Assembly: GCA_944386965.1 (NCBI GenBank)
Contig: CALXDE010000215.1
Span: forward strand, 1 to 7,488
DNA: 7,488 bases
DNA from: an uncultured Oscillospiraceae bacterium
GTDB taxonomy: Bacteria; Bacillota_A; Clostridia; Oscillospirales; Oscillospiraceae
Reading direction: 5' to 3'
Below the pieces are notes generated by a model. It was not told the DNA's origin. It made no database searches and worked only from the letters and a program-made list of their open reading frames with translations. The translations under genes were made by a program, and so were the position numbers. Of this stretch, positions 1 to 6,694 are shown in pieces (the first letter of the stretch is position 1; each line of letters begins with the position of its first letter).

Positions 1-1070
1 ACCATGGCCGGGTAGTCCGCCACCAGGGTAAAGGCCACGCCGTGGCGCTTGGCCCGGCCGGTGCGGCCGATGCGGTGGACGTAGTACTCGTTCTCGTCCG
101 GCACGTCGTAGTTGATGACCGCGTCCACGTCGTCCACGTCGATGCCCCGGGCGGCCACATCCGTGGCCACGAACACCCGCAGCTCCCCCCGGCGGAACTT
201 GTCCATGACCTTCTCCCGCTTGACCTGGGGAATGTCCCCGTGGATGCACTGGGCGTCCACCCCCCGCAGCTGCAGCAGATGGCTGACCCGCTCGGTGCTG
301 CCCTTGGTGTTGCAGAAGATCATCACCCGGTCGTAGCCCTCCACGTTCAGGATTTTCTCCACCGCGTCCAGCTTCTCGTTCATGGGCACATCGATGCGGT
401 ACTGGCGGATATCCGGCTTGTTCTCCTCCACCGCCTGCACGGTGATCTCCTCGGCCTCCCGCTGATAGACCCAGGCGATATCCATCACCTCCCGGCTGAT
501 GGTGGCGGAGAAGAGCCCCAGGTTCTTCCGGTTTTTCATCTGGTCCAGAAGCCGCGTCACATCGTGGATAAAGCCCATGTCCAGCATCCGGTCCGCCTCG
601 TCCAGCACCACCGTCTCCACCTTGTCCAGCCGCACCGTGCGCCGCTTCAGGTGGTCCCCCAGGCGGCCCGGGGTTGCGATGACGATCTGGGGTTTCTTCT
701 TGAGCGTGTCGATCTGCTTGCCGATGGGCTGTCCGCCGTACAGGCAGACCATGCGGATACCCTCTTTGAACTGGGCGATCTCCCGCATCTCAGCGGTGAT
801 CTGCAGCGCCAGCTCCCGGGTGGGAGCCAGGATCACCGCCTGCACGTCGCTGCTGTCCACATCGATGTGTTCCACGATGGGGATGCCAAAGGCAAAGGTC
901 TTGCCGGTGCCGGTGGGCGCCTTGGCCGTCACGTCCTTCCAGGCCATCATGGGCGGGATGCACCCGGCCTGGACCGGGGTGGACATCTCATAGCCCTTCT
1001 TCCGCAATGCGTGCAGCATCTCCTCCGAGAGTCCCAGACTCTCAAAGGGCACGCCCTGTGTAATCTCCAT
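1..1070 (-). CDS. DEAD-box ATP-dependent RNA helicase, C-terminus cut by window edge
   Basis: Unwinds or remodels RNA duplexes using ATP; bacterial members act in ribosome assembly, mRNA decay and cold adaptation. 356 codons are visible, covering both RecA-like lobes in order. They include a Q motif near residues 30-34 (STPVQ), motif I APTGTGKT (51-58), Ia APTRELA (82-88), GG (112-113), Ib TPGR (133-136), II DEAD (157-160), III SAT (188-190), IV IFCNTK (251-256), V ATDVAARGID (302-311) and VI HRIGRTGR (332-339). All catalytic motifs are intact. The DEADRMLDMGF stretch is typical of the RhlE/CshA/CsdA group, but the C-terminal tail that would separate these lies outside the window, so no symbol is given. 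The start is chosen at 1070 because a GAGAGGA ribosome binding site lies about 8 bases upstream and the N-terminus (FESLGLSEEMLHAL) matches the family start. It has its own promoter. Confidence 0.95.
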   Translation of the reverse strand, partial: MEITQGVPFESLGLSEEMLHALRKKGYEMSTPVQAGCIPPMMAWKDVTAKAPTGTGKTFAFGIPIVEHIDVDSSDVQAVILAPTRELALQITAEMREIAQFKEGIRMVCLYGGQPIGKQIDTLKKKPQIVIATPGRLGDHLKRRTVRLDKVETVVLDEADRMLDMGFIHDVTRLLDQMKNRKNLGLFSATISREVMDIAWVYQREAEEITVQAVEENKPDIRQYRIDVPMNEKLDAVEKILNVEGYDRVMIFCNTKGSTERVSHLLQLRGVDAQCIHGDIPQVKREKVMDKFRRGELRVFVATDVAARGIDVDDVDAVINYDVPDENEYYVHRIGRTGRAKRHGVAFTLVADYPAM

Positions 1071-1095
1071 AGTCTCTGTTTCCTCTCTATCGCAC

Positions 1096-1129
1096 ATGGG
1101 AGTTGGGAAAACCTACCATACTCCCCCAT
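1096..1129 (-). other. Possible hairpin in helicase mRNA leader
   Basis: The roughly 70-base leader between the predicted transcription start (about 1139) and the helicase ATG contains complementary arms at 1120-1129 and 1096-1103 (GGGAGT pairing with ACTCCC, with a further AT/AT pair across a two-G bulge). The loop is about 16 bases. It ends just before the ribosome binding site. Helicase leaders are often regulated by temperature or by the helicase itself, but nothing here proves that. It may be chance pairing. Confidence 0.3.
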
Positions 1130-1145
1130 TTTAGATGATAGATGC

Positions 1146-1174
1146 AGTATAACACAAAAAAAGGAGGGCTGCAA
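1146..1174 (-). promoter_or_regulatory. Sigma-A-type promoter of the helicase, embedded in a terminator
   Basis: On the minus strand a -35 box TTGCAG (1174-1169) is followed after exactly 17 bases by a -10 box TATACT (1151-1146). The -35 box is formed by the loop and inner stem bases of the preceding terminator, and the spacer holds the stem's second arm and its T-tract. Transcription would start near 1139, about 70 bases before the helicase ATG. No better promoter is visible between the terminator and the gene. Confidence 0.65.
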
Positions 1175-1182
1175 GCCCTCCT
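1156..1182 (-). terminator. Rho-independent terminator of the 57-residue gene
   Basis: Read on the minus strand, AGGAGGGCT pairs with AGCCCTCCT (9 bp; arms 1174-1182 and 1162-1170) around a 3-base loop, and the second arm runs into seven T residues (1162-1156). It lies about 46 bases after the stop codon of the small upstream gene and just ahead of the helicase, whose promoter overlaps it. Confidence 0.85.
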
Positions 1183-1228
1183 CTGTTCCATTTTGGTCCC
1201 CGCGCCGCTGCCGGAGGAGCCATCCGCC

Positions 1229-1402
1229 TCATGATTCCTCCGTCTGCCGGAGATAGTCCTCCTCCGCCTCCTGAATGGCCAGGCGCAGCAGCTCCGCGGT
1301 CCTGACCATCCGGCGGGAATCGTTGATATCCCCCACCATATATTGCAGCGCCTCGTCCACCCGGCCCAGCAGGGTGGCATAGAGCTTCTGGTAGTCGACC
1401 AT
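1229..1402 (-). CDS. Small helical hypothetical protein, 57 aa
   Basis: Not assigned a function. The protein starts MVDYQKLYATLLGRVDEAL and ends with an acidic helix (AIQEAEEDYLRQTEES). It is predicted mostly alpha-helical and soluble, with no signal peptide, membrane segment or cysteines. It resembles, from memory, a group of about 50-residue uncharacterised Clostridia proteins that begin with a DYxKLY-like motif and end in an AQQEAEELY-like helix; this was not tested. Coding is well supported: an exceptionally strong GGAGGGG ribosome binding site sits 7-8 bases before the ATG, a near-consensus promoter lies just upstream, and a clean terminator follows. It is divergent from the ribbon-helix-helix gene and shares its 100-bp upstream region, so that regulator may control it. 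Confidence 0.75.
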   Translation of the reverse strand: MVDYQKLYATLLGRVDEALQYMVGDINDSRRMVRTAELLRLAIQEAEEDYLRQTEES

Positions 1403-1425
1403 GCCGGCCCCCTCCTTTTTTCAGT

Positions 1426-1454
1426 AGTTTATCCTACTTTGCAAGATAAGTCAA
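1426..1454 (-). promoter_or_regulatory. Sigma-A-type promoter of the 57-residue gene
   Basis: On the minus strand, -35 TTGACT (1454-1449) and -10 TAAACT (1431-1426) are separated by exactly 17 bases, close to the consensus. The transcript would start near 1419, leaving a leader of about 17-20 bases that contains the GGAGGGG ribosome binding site. Repeated CAAGAT and AGTAG/CTACT motifs overlap both boxes. Confidence 0.75.
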
Positions 1455-1469
1455 GATTTTTTGGTGGAA

Positions 1470-1480
1470 TATGCTATTGT
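1470..1480 (+). promoter_or_regulatory. Weak extended -10 promoter candidate for the ribbon-helix-helix gene
   Basis: TATTGT (1475-1480) is preceded by TGC, giving an extended -10 element, but no convincing -35 box is found 16-18 bases upstream. A start near 1487 would give a very short leader that begins at the AAAGGAG ribosome binding site. It is the best candidate in this interval rather than a clear promoter. Confidence 0.35.
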
Positions 1481-1502
1481 ATCTGCAAAGGAGTGCAATC
1501 AT

Positions 1503-1664
1503 ATGAAACCACTGAAAGTAAAGACCAGCATCACGCTGGACGGAGATATCTACGAAAAAACCAAGCAGCTGGCCGAGGAGGATGACCGCTCGCTCTCCTC
1601 CTATATCAACCTTCTGCTCCGGGATCACATCCGCGCCCGGGAGAACGAAGAACCGCAAAAGTGA
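1503..1664 (+). CDS. Short ribbon-helix-helix (Arc/CopG-type) DNA-binding protein, 53 aa
   Basis: Likely a dimeric transcriptional regulator. The N-terminal segment KVKTSITLD is a classic alternating beta-strand that would enter the DNA major groove. It is followed by helix 1 (GDIYEKTKQLAEEDD) and helix 2 after the typical turn (RSLSSYINLLLRDHIRAR), with the S-x-S-S-Y-I-N-x-L-L pattern of the family. The basic-acidic tail is short. The ATG at 1503 is preferred over an upstream in-frame ATG at 1461 because AAAGGAG lies 9 bases before it and the fold begins right after it. No toxin gene follows, and the next gene is convergent, so an antitoxin role is not supported unless the divergent 57-residue protein is a partner. 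Probably represses itself and the divergent gene. Confidence 0.85.
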   Translation: MKPLKVKTSITLDGDIYEKTKQLAEEDDRSLSSYINLLLRDHIRARENEEPQK

Positions 1665-1702
1665 AACCGGCCGGTCCGGACGTTGTCCGGACCGGTCGGT
1701 TT
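1664..1702. terminator. Shared bidirectional terminator of the regulator gene and tex
   Basis: An 18-bp hairpin has arms at 1664-1681 and 1685-1702, a GTT loop and a single G-T type mismatch. It fills the gap between two convergent genes: the left arm begins at the last base of the regulator stop codon, and the tex stop lies 10 bases beyond the right arm. The outer AAACC/GGTTT pairs and short T-rich stretches on both sides suit termination in either direction, though neither T-tract is long. Confidence 0.8.
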
Positions 1703-1711
1703 ATCGCTTTC

Positions 1712-3874
1712 TCAGGCTTTGGGCGCCTGCTTCATGGAGAGGCCGATGCGTTTTTTCTTTTCGTCCACCTCCAGCACCACCACCTGCACCACATCGCCCA
1801 CGCGGACGACCTCCGAGGGGTGCCGGATAAACCGGTCGGACACCTGAGAGATGTGGACCAGGCCGTCCTGATGGACACCAATGTCCACAAACACCCCGAA
1901 GTCGATGACGTTGCGCACCGTGCCGGTGAGGACCATGCCGGGCTTTAAGTCCTTCATCTCCAGCACATCCGTGCGGAGGATGGGGGGCGGCAGCTCATCC
2001 CGGGGGTCCCGGCCGGGCTTCATCAGCTCCGCCGCCACATCCAGCAGCGTGGGCACCCCCGCACCGCACCGCTGGGCCAGAACTTCCACGCCCATTTTCT
2101 CCATCCGCTTTCGCAGATCCGCCAGATTTCCGGCCGCCACGTCAGCGAGGGTATACCCCGTCTCGGCCAGGAGCTTCTCCGCCGCGGCATAGCTCTCCGG
2201 GTGGACGGCGGTGTTGTCCAGAACGTCCCCGCTCTCCGGCACCCGGAGGAATCCGGCGCACTGCTCGTAGGCCTTTGGCCCCAGCTTGGGCACCTTCAAA
2301 ATCTGCTTCCGGGCGGTGAAGGGGCCGTTTTCCTCCCGATACTGCACGATGTTCCTGGCTGTCGTGGCGTTGAGCCCAGACACCCGGTTGAGAAGCGAGG
2401 GGGAGGCGGTGTTCACGTCCACTCCCACAGCATTGACGCAGTCCTCCACCACGCCGCCCAGGGCCTCGTCCAGGCGCTTTTGGGGCATATCGTGCTGGTA
2501 CTGCCCCACGCCGATGGCCTTGGGGTCGATCTTCACCAGCTCCGCCAGGGGGTCCTGGAGCCGCCGGGCAATGGACACAGCGGAGCGCAGATTCACGTCG
2601 AACTGGGGAAATTCCTCCGCGGCCAGCTCGCTGGCGGAGTAGACGCTGGCCCCGGCCTCGCTGACGATCATATAGCTGAGGTTTCCGCCCACCTGGCCGA
2701 TCAGCTCCACAGCCATCTGCTCCGTCTCCCGGGAGGCGGTGCCGTTGCCGATGGCGATGTGGGTGACGCCGTGGCGCTTTACCATGGCGGAGAGCTTCCC
2801 GATGGCCTCCTTCTTCCGCCGCTCCCCATAGGTGGGATAGACCACGGCGGTGTCCAGCACCTTGCCCGTGGCGTCCACCACCGCCACCTTGCAGCCCATC
2901 CGGTATCCCGGGTCCAGCCCCATGGTGACGTGGCCCTTCACCGGCGGCTGCATCAGCAGGGGCTTTAGGTTCAGGGCGAACTGACCGATGGCCCCCTCGC
3001 TGGCCCGCTCCGTCAGCGCGCCGCGGATCTCCCGGGCCATGGAGGGCTGGAGGAGCCGGCTGTAGGCGTCCTCCGCCGCGGAGCGGACAAAGGCCATGGC
3101 AGGCGCCCCGGGCCGGACCGCCGCCCGCCGCACCACCACCAGGGCCTCCTGGGCATCCATCTCCACATCCACCTTCAAAAAGCCCTCCCGCTCACCCCGG
3201 TTGATGGCCAGGACCTGGTGGTCCTGGACCTTGTTCACCGGGGCGGAGAAGTCATAATACAGGCGGTAGACGCTGTCCTCCTCTCCGGCGGCCTGGGCGC
3301 GGAGGACGGCCCGGCGGAGCATCAGCTCCCGGAGGCCCTTGCGGATGGCCGCGTCGTCGCTGATCTGCTCGGCGATGATATCGCTGGCCCCCTGAAGGGC
3401 GTCCTCCACCGTCTCCACGCCCCTCTCCGGCTCCACGTAGTCCGCCGCCGCGATCTCCGGCCTGGGGCCGTCCATCTCCTGGGCAAAGAGTACCGCCGCC
3501 AGAGGTTCCAGCCCCTTCTCCCGGGCCATGGTGGCCCGGGTCCGGCGCTTGGGACGGTAGGGGCGGTACAAATCCTCCACCTCCGAGAGGGTGGCGGCGG
3601 AATCGATGGCGTCCGAGAGCTCCTGCGTCAGGTTTCCCTGGCCCGCAATGGAGGCCTTCACCTCCTCCCGCCGCTGCTGGAGACTGCGCAGGTACTCCAG
3701 CCGCTCAGCCAGGGTGCGCAGGGCAGTGTCATCCATGGAGCCGTGGAGCTCCTTGCGGTAGCGGGCGATAAAAGGGATGGTGTTCCCGCCGTCCAGCAGG
3801 TCGATGACATTCTGGACGTGCTGTTCGCTCTGGCCCAGTTCCCGGGCCAAGATTTGGGTAATCGTCTCCGGCAT
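1712..3874 (-). CDS. tex: Tex-family RNA-binding transcription accessory protein, full length (720 aa)
   Basis: Conserved bacterial nucleic-acid-binding factor (YhgF/Tex) that associates with the transcription machinery; its exact role is unresolved. Length is normal for the family. The N-terminal helical Tex region covers roughly residues 1-190 and includes NTIPFIARYRKELHG and DLYRPYRPKRRTRA. A YqgF/RuvC-like domain follows at about 315-445 (MGLDPGYRMG with Asp321, IGNGTASRETE, SEAGASVYSASELAAEEFP). Tandem helix-hairpin-helix motifs lie at about 485-545 (LLNRVSGLNATTARNIV and ILKVPKLGPKAYEQCAGFLRV). A C-terminal S1 RNA-binding domain sits at about 646-716 (GTVRNVIDFGVFVDIG, DGLVHISQVSDRF). 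The start at 3874 is fixed by a GAGGAGG ribosome binding site 4-6 bases upstream. Only about 20 bases separate that gene start from the preceding terminator and no promoter is visible there, so transcription probably comes by readthrough from the DUF1846 gene or from a promoter inside it. Confidence 0.97.
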   Translation of the reverse strand: MPETITQILARELGQSEQHVQNVIDLLDGGNTIPFIARYRKELHGSMDDTALRTLAERLEYLRSLQQRREEVKASIAGQGNLTQELSDAIDSAATLSEVEDLYRPYRPKRRTRATMAREKGLEPLAAVLFAQEMDGPRPEIAAADYVEPERGVETVEDALQGASDIIAEQISDDAAIRKGLRELMLRRAVLRAQAAGEEDSVYRLYYDFSAPVNKVQDHQVLAINRGEREGFLKVDVEMDAQEALVVVRRAAVRPGAPAMAFVRSAAEDAYSRLLQPSMAREIRGALTERASEGAIGQFALNLKPLLMQPPVKGHVTMGLDPGYRMGCKVAVVDATGKVLDTAVVYPTYGERRKKEAIGKLSAMVKRHGVTHIAIGNGTASRETEQMAVELIGQVGGNLSYMIVSEAGASVYSASELAAEEFPQFDVNLRSAVSIARRLQDPLAELVKIDPKAIGVGQYQHDMPQKRLDEALGGVVEDCVNAVGVDVNTASPSLLNRVSGLNATTARNIVQYREENGPFTARKQILKVPKLGPKAYEQCAGFLRVPESGDVLDNTAVHPESYAAAEKLLAETGYTLADVAAGNLADLRKRMEKMGVEVLAQRCGAGVPTLLDVAAELMKPGRDPRDELPPPILRTDVLEMKDLKPGMVLTGTVRNVIDFGVFVDIGVHQDGLVHISQVSDRFIRHPSEVVRVGDVVQVVVLEVDEKKKRIGLSMKQAPKA

Positions 3875-3895
3875 GGTTCCTCCTCTGGTTTCGGC

Positions 3896-3935
3896 AGGAG
3901 AGAAAACGGCCGCTTTTGCGGCCGTTTTCTCTCCT
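3896..3935 (-). terminator. Strong hairpin terminator between the DUF1846 gene and tex
   Basis: A perfect 18-bp inverted repeat (arms 3896-3913 and 3918-3935) with a 4-base loop. On the minus strand the GC core CGGCCGC-AAAA-GCGGCCG is preceded by AAAA and followed by TTTTCTCTCC, the layout of an intrinsic terminator. It starts 22 bases after the DUF1846 stop. The symmetric A and T tracts mean it could work in both directions, but no plus-strand gene needs it. Confidence 0.85.
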
Positions 3936-3957
3936 GTGCGGCGTGTTTCTGGCAGTT

Positions 3958-5442
3958 TTATTTGAAGTACAGGCGCTTGCGCTCATATTTGGGCTCACAG
4001 CTGACATGCATCCCCAGGCGGCGGTAAAGCGTCTCGTCCACCTCGCTGAGGACCACGGAGAAGTGGGCGTCGCACCCCTGGAGTCTTGGGAGCTGCTCCA
4101 GGGCCCGGGCGGCGATGGGGTTGGTAACGGCGCTGATGCACAGGGCGATGAGCACCTCGTCGCTGTGGAGGCGGGGGTTTTTGCCCCCCAGGCTGCCGGT
4201 CTTCAGGCGGCAGATGGGCTCCAGCACCTGGGCGCTGATAAGGTCCAGACTGGGATCAATGCCCCCCAGATGCTTCAAGGCATTGAGCAGCACCGCCGCC
4301 GACGCCCCCAGCAGGTCCGAGGTCTTGCCGGTGACCACGGTGCCGTCCGGCAGCTCCATGGCGCCGGCGGGGGCGCCAGTCTCCTTCTCCCGCTGCAGCG
4401 CCGCGGCCACGGCGGGGAAAATCTCCGTGGTGACGCCGGCCTGCTTCATCAGCAGCTCCAGCTTATAGACCAGCTCCTCGTCCGCCCGCCCCTGGAGCCT
4501 GTCCTTCTGGGCGGTGTAGTACCGGCGCAGGATCTCTCGGCGGGATGCCTGGCAGCAGACATCGTCGTCCACGATGCAGTTGCCCGCCATGTTGACCCCC
4601 ATATCCGTGGGGGACTTATAGGGACAGCTGCCCAGAATCGTCTCGAACGTGGTGCGCAATACGGGGAAGATCTCCACATCCCGGTTGTAGTTCACCGTGG
4701 TGACGCCGTAGGCCTCCAGGTGGAAGGGGTCGATCATATTCACGTCGTTGAGATCCGCCGTGGCTGCCTCATAGGCCAGGTTCACCGGGTGCTTGAGGGG
4801 CAGGTTCCAGATGGGGAAGGTTTCAAATTTGGCATAGCCCGCCTGAATCCCCCGCTTGTGGTCGTGGTAGAGCTGGGAGAGGCAGGTGGCCATCTTTCCG
4901 CTGCCGGGGCCCGGCGCCGTCACCACCACCAGGGGATGGGTGGTTTCCACATATTCGTTTTTTCCGAAGCCCTCGTCGCTGACGATGAAATCCACGTTGT
5001 GGGGATAGCCCTGAATGGGATAGTGCTTATAGCTGTGGATTCCCAGCGCCGTCAGCCGCTTGAGGAAGGCGTCCGCGGCGGACTGCCCGTTGTACTGGGT
5101 GACCACAACGCCCCCCACGAACAGGCCCATCCCCCGAAAAATGTCGATCAGGCGCAGGATATCCTCGTCATAGGGGATGCCCAGATCCCCCCGGACCTTG
5201 TTCTTTTCAATATCCGCGGCGTTGATTGCCAGCAGGATCTCCACATCATCCCGGAGGGTCTGAAGCATGCGGATCTTGCTGTCCGGCTCAAACCCCGGCA
5301 GAACCCGGGAGGCGTGGTAGTCGTCAAAGAGCTTGCCGCCAAACTCCAGGTAGAGCTTGCCGCCAAACTGGGCAATCCGCTCCCGGATGTGAGCGGATTG
5401 CGTCTCAATATATTTTTGGTTGTCAAATCCAATGCGTGCCAT
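3958..5442 (-). CDS. DUF1846 / UPF0371 family protein (494 aa)
   Basis: A conserved cytosolic family, mainly in Firmicutes, with no agreed function. Recognised by its start ([22 protein letters not shown]), the stretch [22 protein letters not shown], a glycine-rich P-loop-like motif APGPGSGKM (176-184), [20 protein letters not shown] (281-300) and [18 protein letters not shown] near residues 417-433. Length matches the family's usual 490-505 residues. The glycine motif resembles a Walker A loop but has Met instead of Thr/Ser after the Lys, so nucleotide binding is only a suggestion. The frame stays open for 130 more codons upstream, but these overlap the acyltransferase gene and the promoter. 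The ATG at 5442 is chosen because it matches the family N-terminus and follows a GGGGGA ribosome binding site. Own promoter upstream, strong terminator downstream. Confidence 0.93.
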   Translation of the reverse strand: MARIGFDNQKYIETQSAHIRERIAQFGGKLYLEFGGKLFDDYHASRVLPGFEPDSKIRMLQTLRDDVEILLAINAADIEKNKVRGDLGIPYDEDILRLIDIFRGMGLFVGGVVVTQYNGQSAADAFLKRLTALGIHSYKHYPIQGYPHNVDFIVSDEGFGKNEYVETTHPLVVVTAPGPGSGKMATCLSQLYHDHKRGIQAGYAKFETFPIWNLPLKHPVNLAYEAATADLNDVNMIDPFHLEAYGVTTVNYNRDVEIFPVLRTTFETILGSCPYKSPTDMGVNMAGNCIVDDDVCCQASRREILRRYYTAQKDRLQGRADEELVYKLELLMKQAGVTTEIFPAVAAALQREKETGAPAGAMELPDGTVVTGKTSDLLGASAAVLLNALKHLGGIDPSLDLISAQVLEPICRLKTGSLGGKNPRLHSDEVLIALCISAVTNPIAARALEQLPRLQGCDAHFSVVLSEVDETLYRRLGMHVSCEPKYERKRLYFK

Positions 5443-5475
5443 GGCAGATTTCCCCCATCTCTTTTTTCTGGGACC

Positions 5476-5505
5476 ATTATACCCCAAGGCACCGCCCCTT
5501 CGCAA
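5476..5505 (-). promoter_or_regulatory. Promoter of the DUF1846 gene
   Basis: On the minus strand a perfect -10 box TATAAT (5481-5476) lies 18 bases after TTGCGA (5505-5500), giving a start near 5469 and a leader of about 27 bases. It sits directly after the acyltransferase terminator, so the DUF1846 gene is an independent transcription unit. Confidence 0.75.
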
Positions 5506-5514
5506 GGGAGAATT

Positions 5515-5546
5515 CCAAAGAAACCGGGACGCCCGGAGGCGTCCCG
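5515..5546 (-). terminator. Terminator of the acyltransferase gene
   Basis: Minus-strand CGGGACGCC pairs with GGCGTCCCG (arms 5538-5546 and 5525-5533) around a TCCG loop, followed by the T-rich GGTTTCTTTGG. It begins 9 bases after the stop codon. The T-tract is interrupted, so termination may be incomplete. Confidence 0.75.
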
Positions 5547-5554
5547 CCGCTCTC

Positions 5555-6574
5555 CTATTCCGTTTTCGCCGGCGCCGCCCGCTTCCCCAGCCGGCACAGC
5601 CACCGCAGCGCCCAAACCACCGCGGCGCTGATGAGGTAGACCACAGCCGCCTCCGCCAGCACCGGAAGTCCCGCGCCCTGAAGCTGCCAGAGCACCAGCA
5701 TATGCAGACCATAGATCCCGCCGGTGGTGCCCGCCAGACCGGCCAGGACGCGCCTGGGCCGGTCCGGCAGGGCCAGACGGCCGAACACGCACTGGACCCA
5801 GGCAAAAACCGCCGCGCTGGTGAGGACCACATTGGGCGCGTAAAAGCTCAGCAGCAGATCGTTCCAGGCCCCGGCACGGACCGAAAGCCACATCGTGCCG
5901 GCAAAGGTGGCCCCCAGCCCCAGGAGCCCGGCGCCCCCCAAGACGATCAGGCCCCGCCGCCCCAGGGGATAGCGGAAGAGATAATACCCCAGCAGATAGC
6001 AGAAGAGAAAGCCCGTGGCATAGGGCAGCTTGGTCTGCTCCATCACCGCCGAGAGCAGGGGAACACTGCCGGTGCGCAGCAGCACCACGATCCCGCAGCC
6101 CGAAATCCCTGTCAGCACCAGGCCATAAACAAACTGGCGGTGGGTGGCGTGGCGGGTAAACACCGACAGCATGGGCGCCATCAGGTACAGCCCCGCCGCG
6201 GCATAGAAGTACCACAGGTGGACCGGCTGTGTCAGCAGCCGCTCCACAACCTCCATCCCCCCGACAGGACGCCAGCCGCGGAACAGCTCATACCCCAGAT
6301 ACACCGCCGCCCACAGCAGCAGCGTCACAAGGGTCTTTGCCGCTTTTCTTACCGCCCGGCGGATGCCGCACTCGCTGGAGAGCATATACCGGCCGCTGAT
6401 CATCACAAACACCGGCACGCCGAACCGGCACAGGGCATTGAGCAGGCAGGGCAGCCATGCCCCCGCCTCTCCGGGGGACACGGCGCTCATCCGGGCCGCC
6501 GCGCTGTGGAGCAGGGCCACCGCAAACGAGGCCAGCAGCCGCAGTACATCTGTCTCCGTATGGTGATTTCTCAT
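5555..6574 (-). CDS. Acyltransferase-3 family integral membrane protein (339 aa)
   Basis: Predicted membrane O-acyltransferase, a family that acetylates or otherwise acylates cell-surface sugars, peptidoglycan or lipids from a cytosolic acyl donor. The substrate cannot be told from sequence. Typical marks are the N-terminal [17 protein letters not shown] with the conserved His at 23, the [10 protein letters not shown] loop (56-64), [18 protein letters not shown] (119-136) and the late [10 protein letters not shown] (286-295). About ten hydrophobic helices span residues 9-25, 50-65, 80-97, 118-137, 148-166, 185-202, 207-231, 245-262, 277-298 and 305-325. Length suits a stand-alone enzyme without the extra SGNH domain of OatA-like proteins. 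The ATG at 6574 follows GGGGGAGG with a 6-base gap. Only about 30 bases separate it from the preceding terminator and no promoter was found there. Confidence 0.9.
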   Translation of the reverse strand: MRNHHTETDVLRLLASFAVALLHSAAARMSAVSPGEAGAWLPCLLNALCRFGVPVFVMISGRYMLSSECGIRRAVRKAAKTLVTLLLWAAVYLGYELFRGWRPVGGMEVVERLLTQPVHLWYFYAAAGLYLMAPMLSVFTRHATHRQFVYGLVLTGISGCGIVVLLRTGSVPLLSAVMEQTKLPYATGFLFCYLLGYYLFRYPLGRRGLIVLGGAGLLGLGATFAGTMWLSVRAGAWNDLLLSFYAPNVVLTSAAVFAWVQCVFGRLALPDRPRRVLAGLAGTTGGIYGLHMLVLWQLQGAGLPVLAEAAVVYLISAAVVWALRWLCRLGKRAAPAKTE

Positions 6575-6609
6575 GGCGGACCTCCCCCTCGCTTCTCAGA
6601 CATCCCGGC

Positions 6610-6642
6610 AAAAACATCCCGGGGGCCTGAGGCCCCCGGGAT
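6610..6642 (-). terminator. Terminator now downstream of the duplicated EF-G tail
   Basis: Minus-strand ATCCCGGGGGCC pairs perfectly with GGCCCCCGGGAT (12 bp; arms 6631-6642 and 6616-6627) around a TCA loop, then GTTTTT. It lies 13 bases after the TAA of the downstream tail copy but about 208 bases after the real stop of the EF-G-like gene. It is the only strong intrinsic terminator for that gene in the window, and it also lies just ahead of the acyltransferase start. Confidence 0.85.
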
Positions 6643-6655
6643 ATACGGCATTCGT

Positions 6656-6694
6656 TTACTCCGCCGCCAGGGCCTTTGCCTCGGCGATGGCCTT
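6656..6694 (-). repeat. Downstream copy of the EF-G-like gene's last 13 codons
   Basis: Thirty-nine bases match the 3' end of the EF-G-like gene (6851-6889) at 38 of 39 positions. The copy would encode KAIAEAKALAAE and stop. The one difference, GCC for GCT in an Ala codon, is silent. The match ends exactly with the TAA and begins exactly on a codon boundary; flanking bases on both sides differ. No ribosome binding site or start precedes it in frame, so it is a non-coding relic or repeat arm rather than a gene. The normal-looking terminator follows it closely, which suggests this copy marks the original gene end. Confidence 0.93.

Larger units (their letters stand above)
1423..1490. promoter_or_regulatory. 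Candidate operator sites between the divergent small genes
   Basis: Three symmetric or phased patterns lie in the shared upstream region. CAAGAT occurs at 1442-1447 and again at 1452-1457, exactly 10 bp (one helical turn) apart, straddling the minus-strand -35 box. AGTAG and CTACT form an inverted repeat (1423-1427, 1434-1438) across the minus-strand -10 box. CTTTGCA-A-GATA (1437-1448) is matched in inverted orientation by TATCTGCAAAG (1480-1490), flanking the plus-strand promoter region and touching the ribosome binding site of the regulator gene. Ribbon-helix-helix proteins commonly bind short repeats spaced about one turn apart and repress their own gene, so these are plausible binding sites. 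Binding itself is inference. Confidence 0.4.

Noticed and set aside
1080..1130. Possible leader peptide starting in the helicase leader
   Set aside because: The ATG has no ribosome binding site and the frame runs into the helicase gene out of frame.
42..1256. A 404-codon plus-strand open frame across the helicase region
   Set aside because: Antisense shadow of the helicase, whose motifs are all intact on the minus strand; it also runs through the helicase promoter and a terminator.
1461..1502. 14-residue N-terminal extension of the ribbon-helix-helix protein
   Set aside because: No ribosome binding site precedes the ATG at 1461, and the extension would be coded by the promoter and operator region. 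AAAGGAG points to the ATG at 1503.
3916..5631. A 571-codon plus-strand open frame opposite the DUF1846 gene
   Set aside because: It is antisense to a well-recognised family protein, has a low-complexity translation rich in Gly, His, Leu and Val, and no ribosome binding site. High GC content removes stop codons from opposite frames.
5443..5832. 130-codon N-terminal extension of the DUF1846 frame
   Set aside because: It overlaps the acyltransferase gene and the TATAAT promoter, is Trp/Arg/Cys-rich junk-like sequence, and the family N-terminus starts at 5442.
5148..6215. A 355-codon minus-strand frame bridging the acyltransferase and DUF1846 genes
   Set aside because: It is a frame-shifted shadow of both genes, crosses a terminator and a promoter, and has no family resemblance.
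6656..6694. Second tail copy as a separate small gene or in-frame extension of the EF-G-like protein
   Set aside because: The upstream TAA at 6851 stops the protein first, and no start codon with a ribosome binding site leads into the copy.
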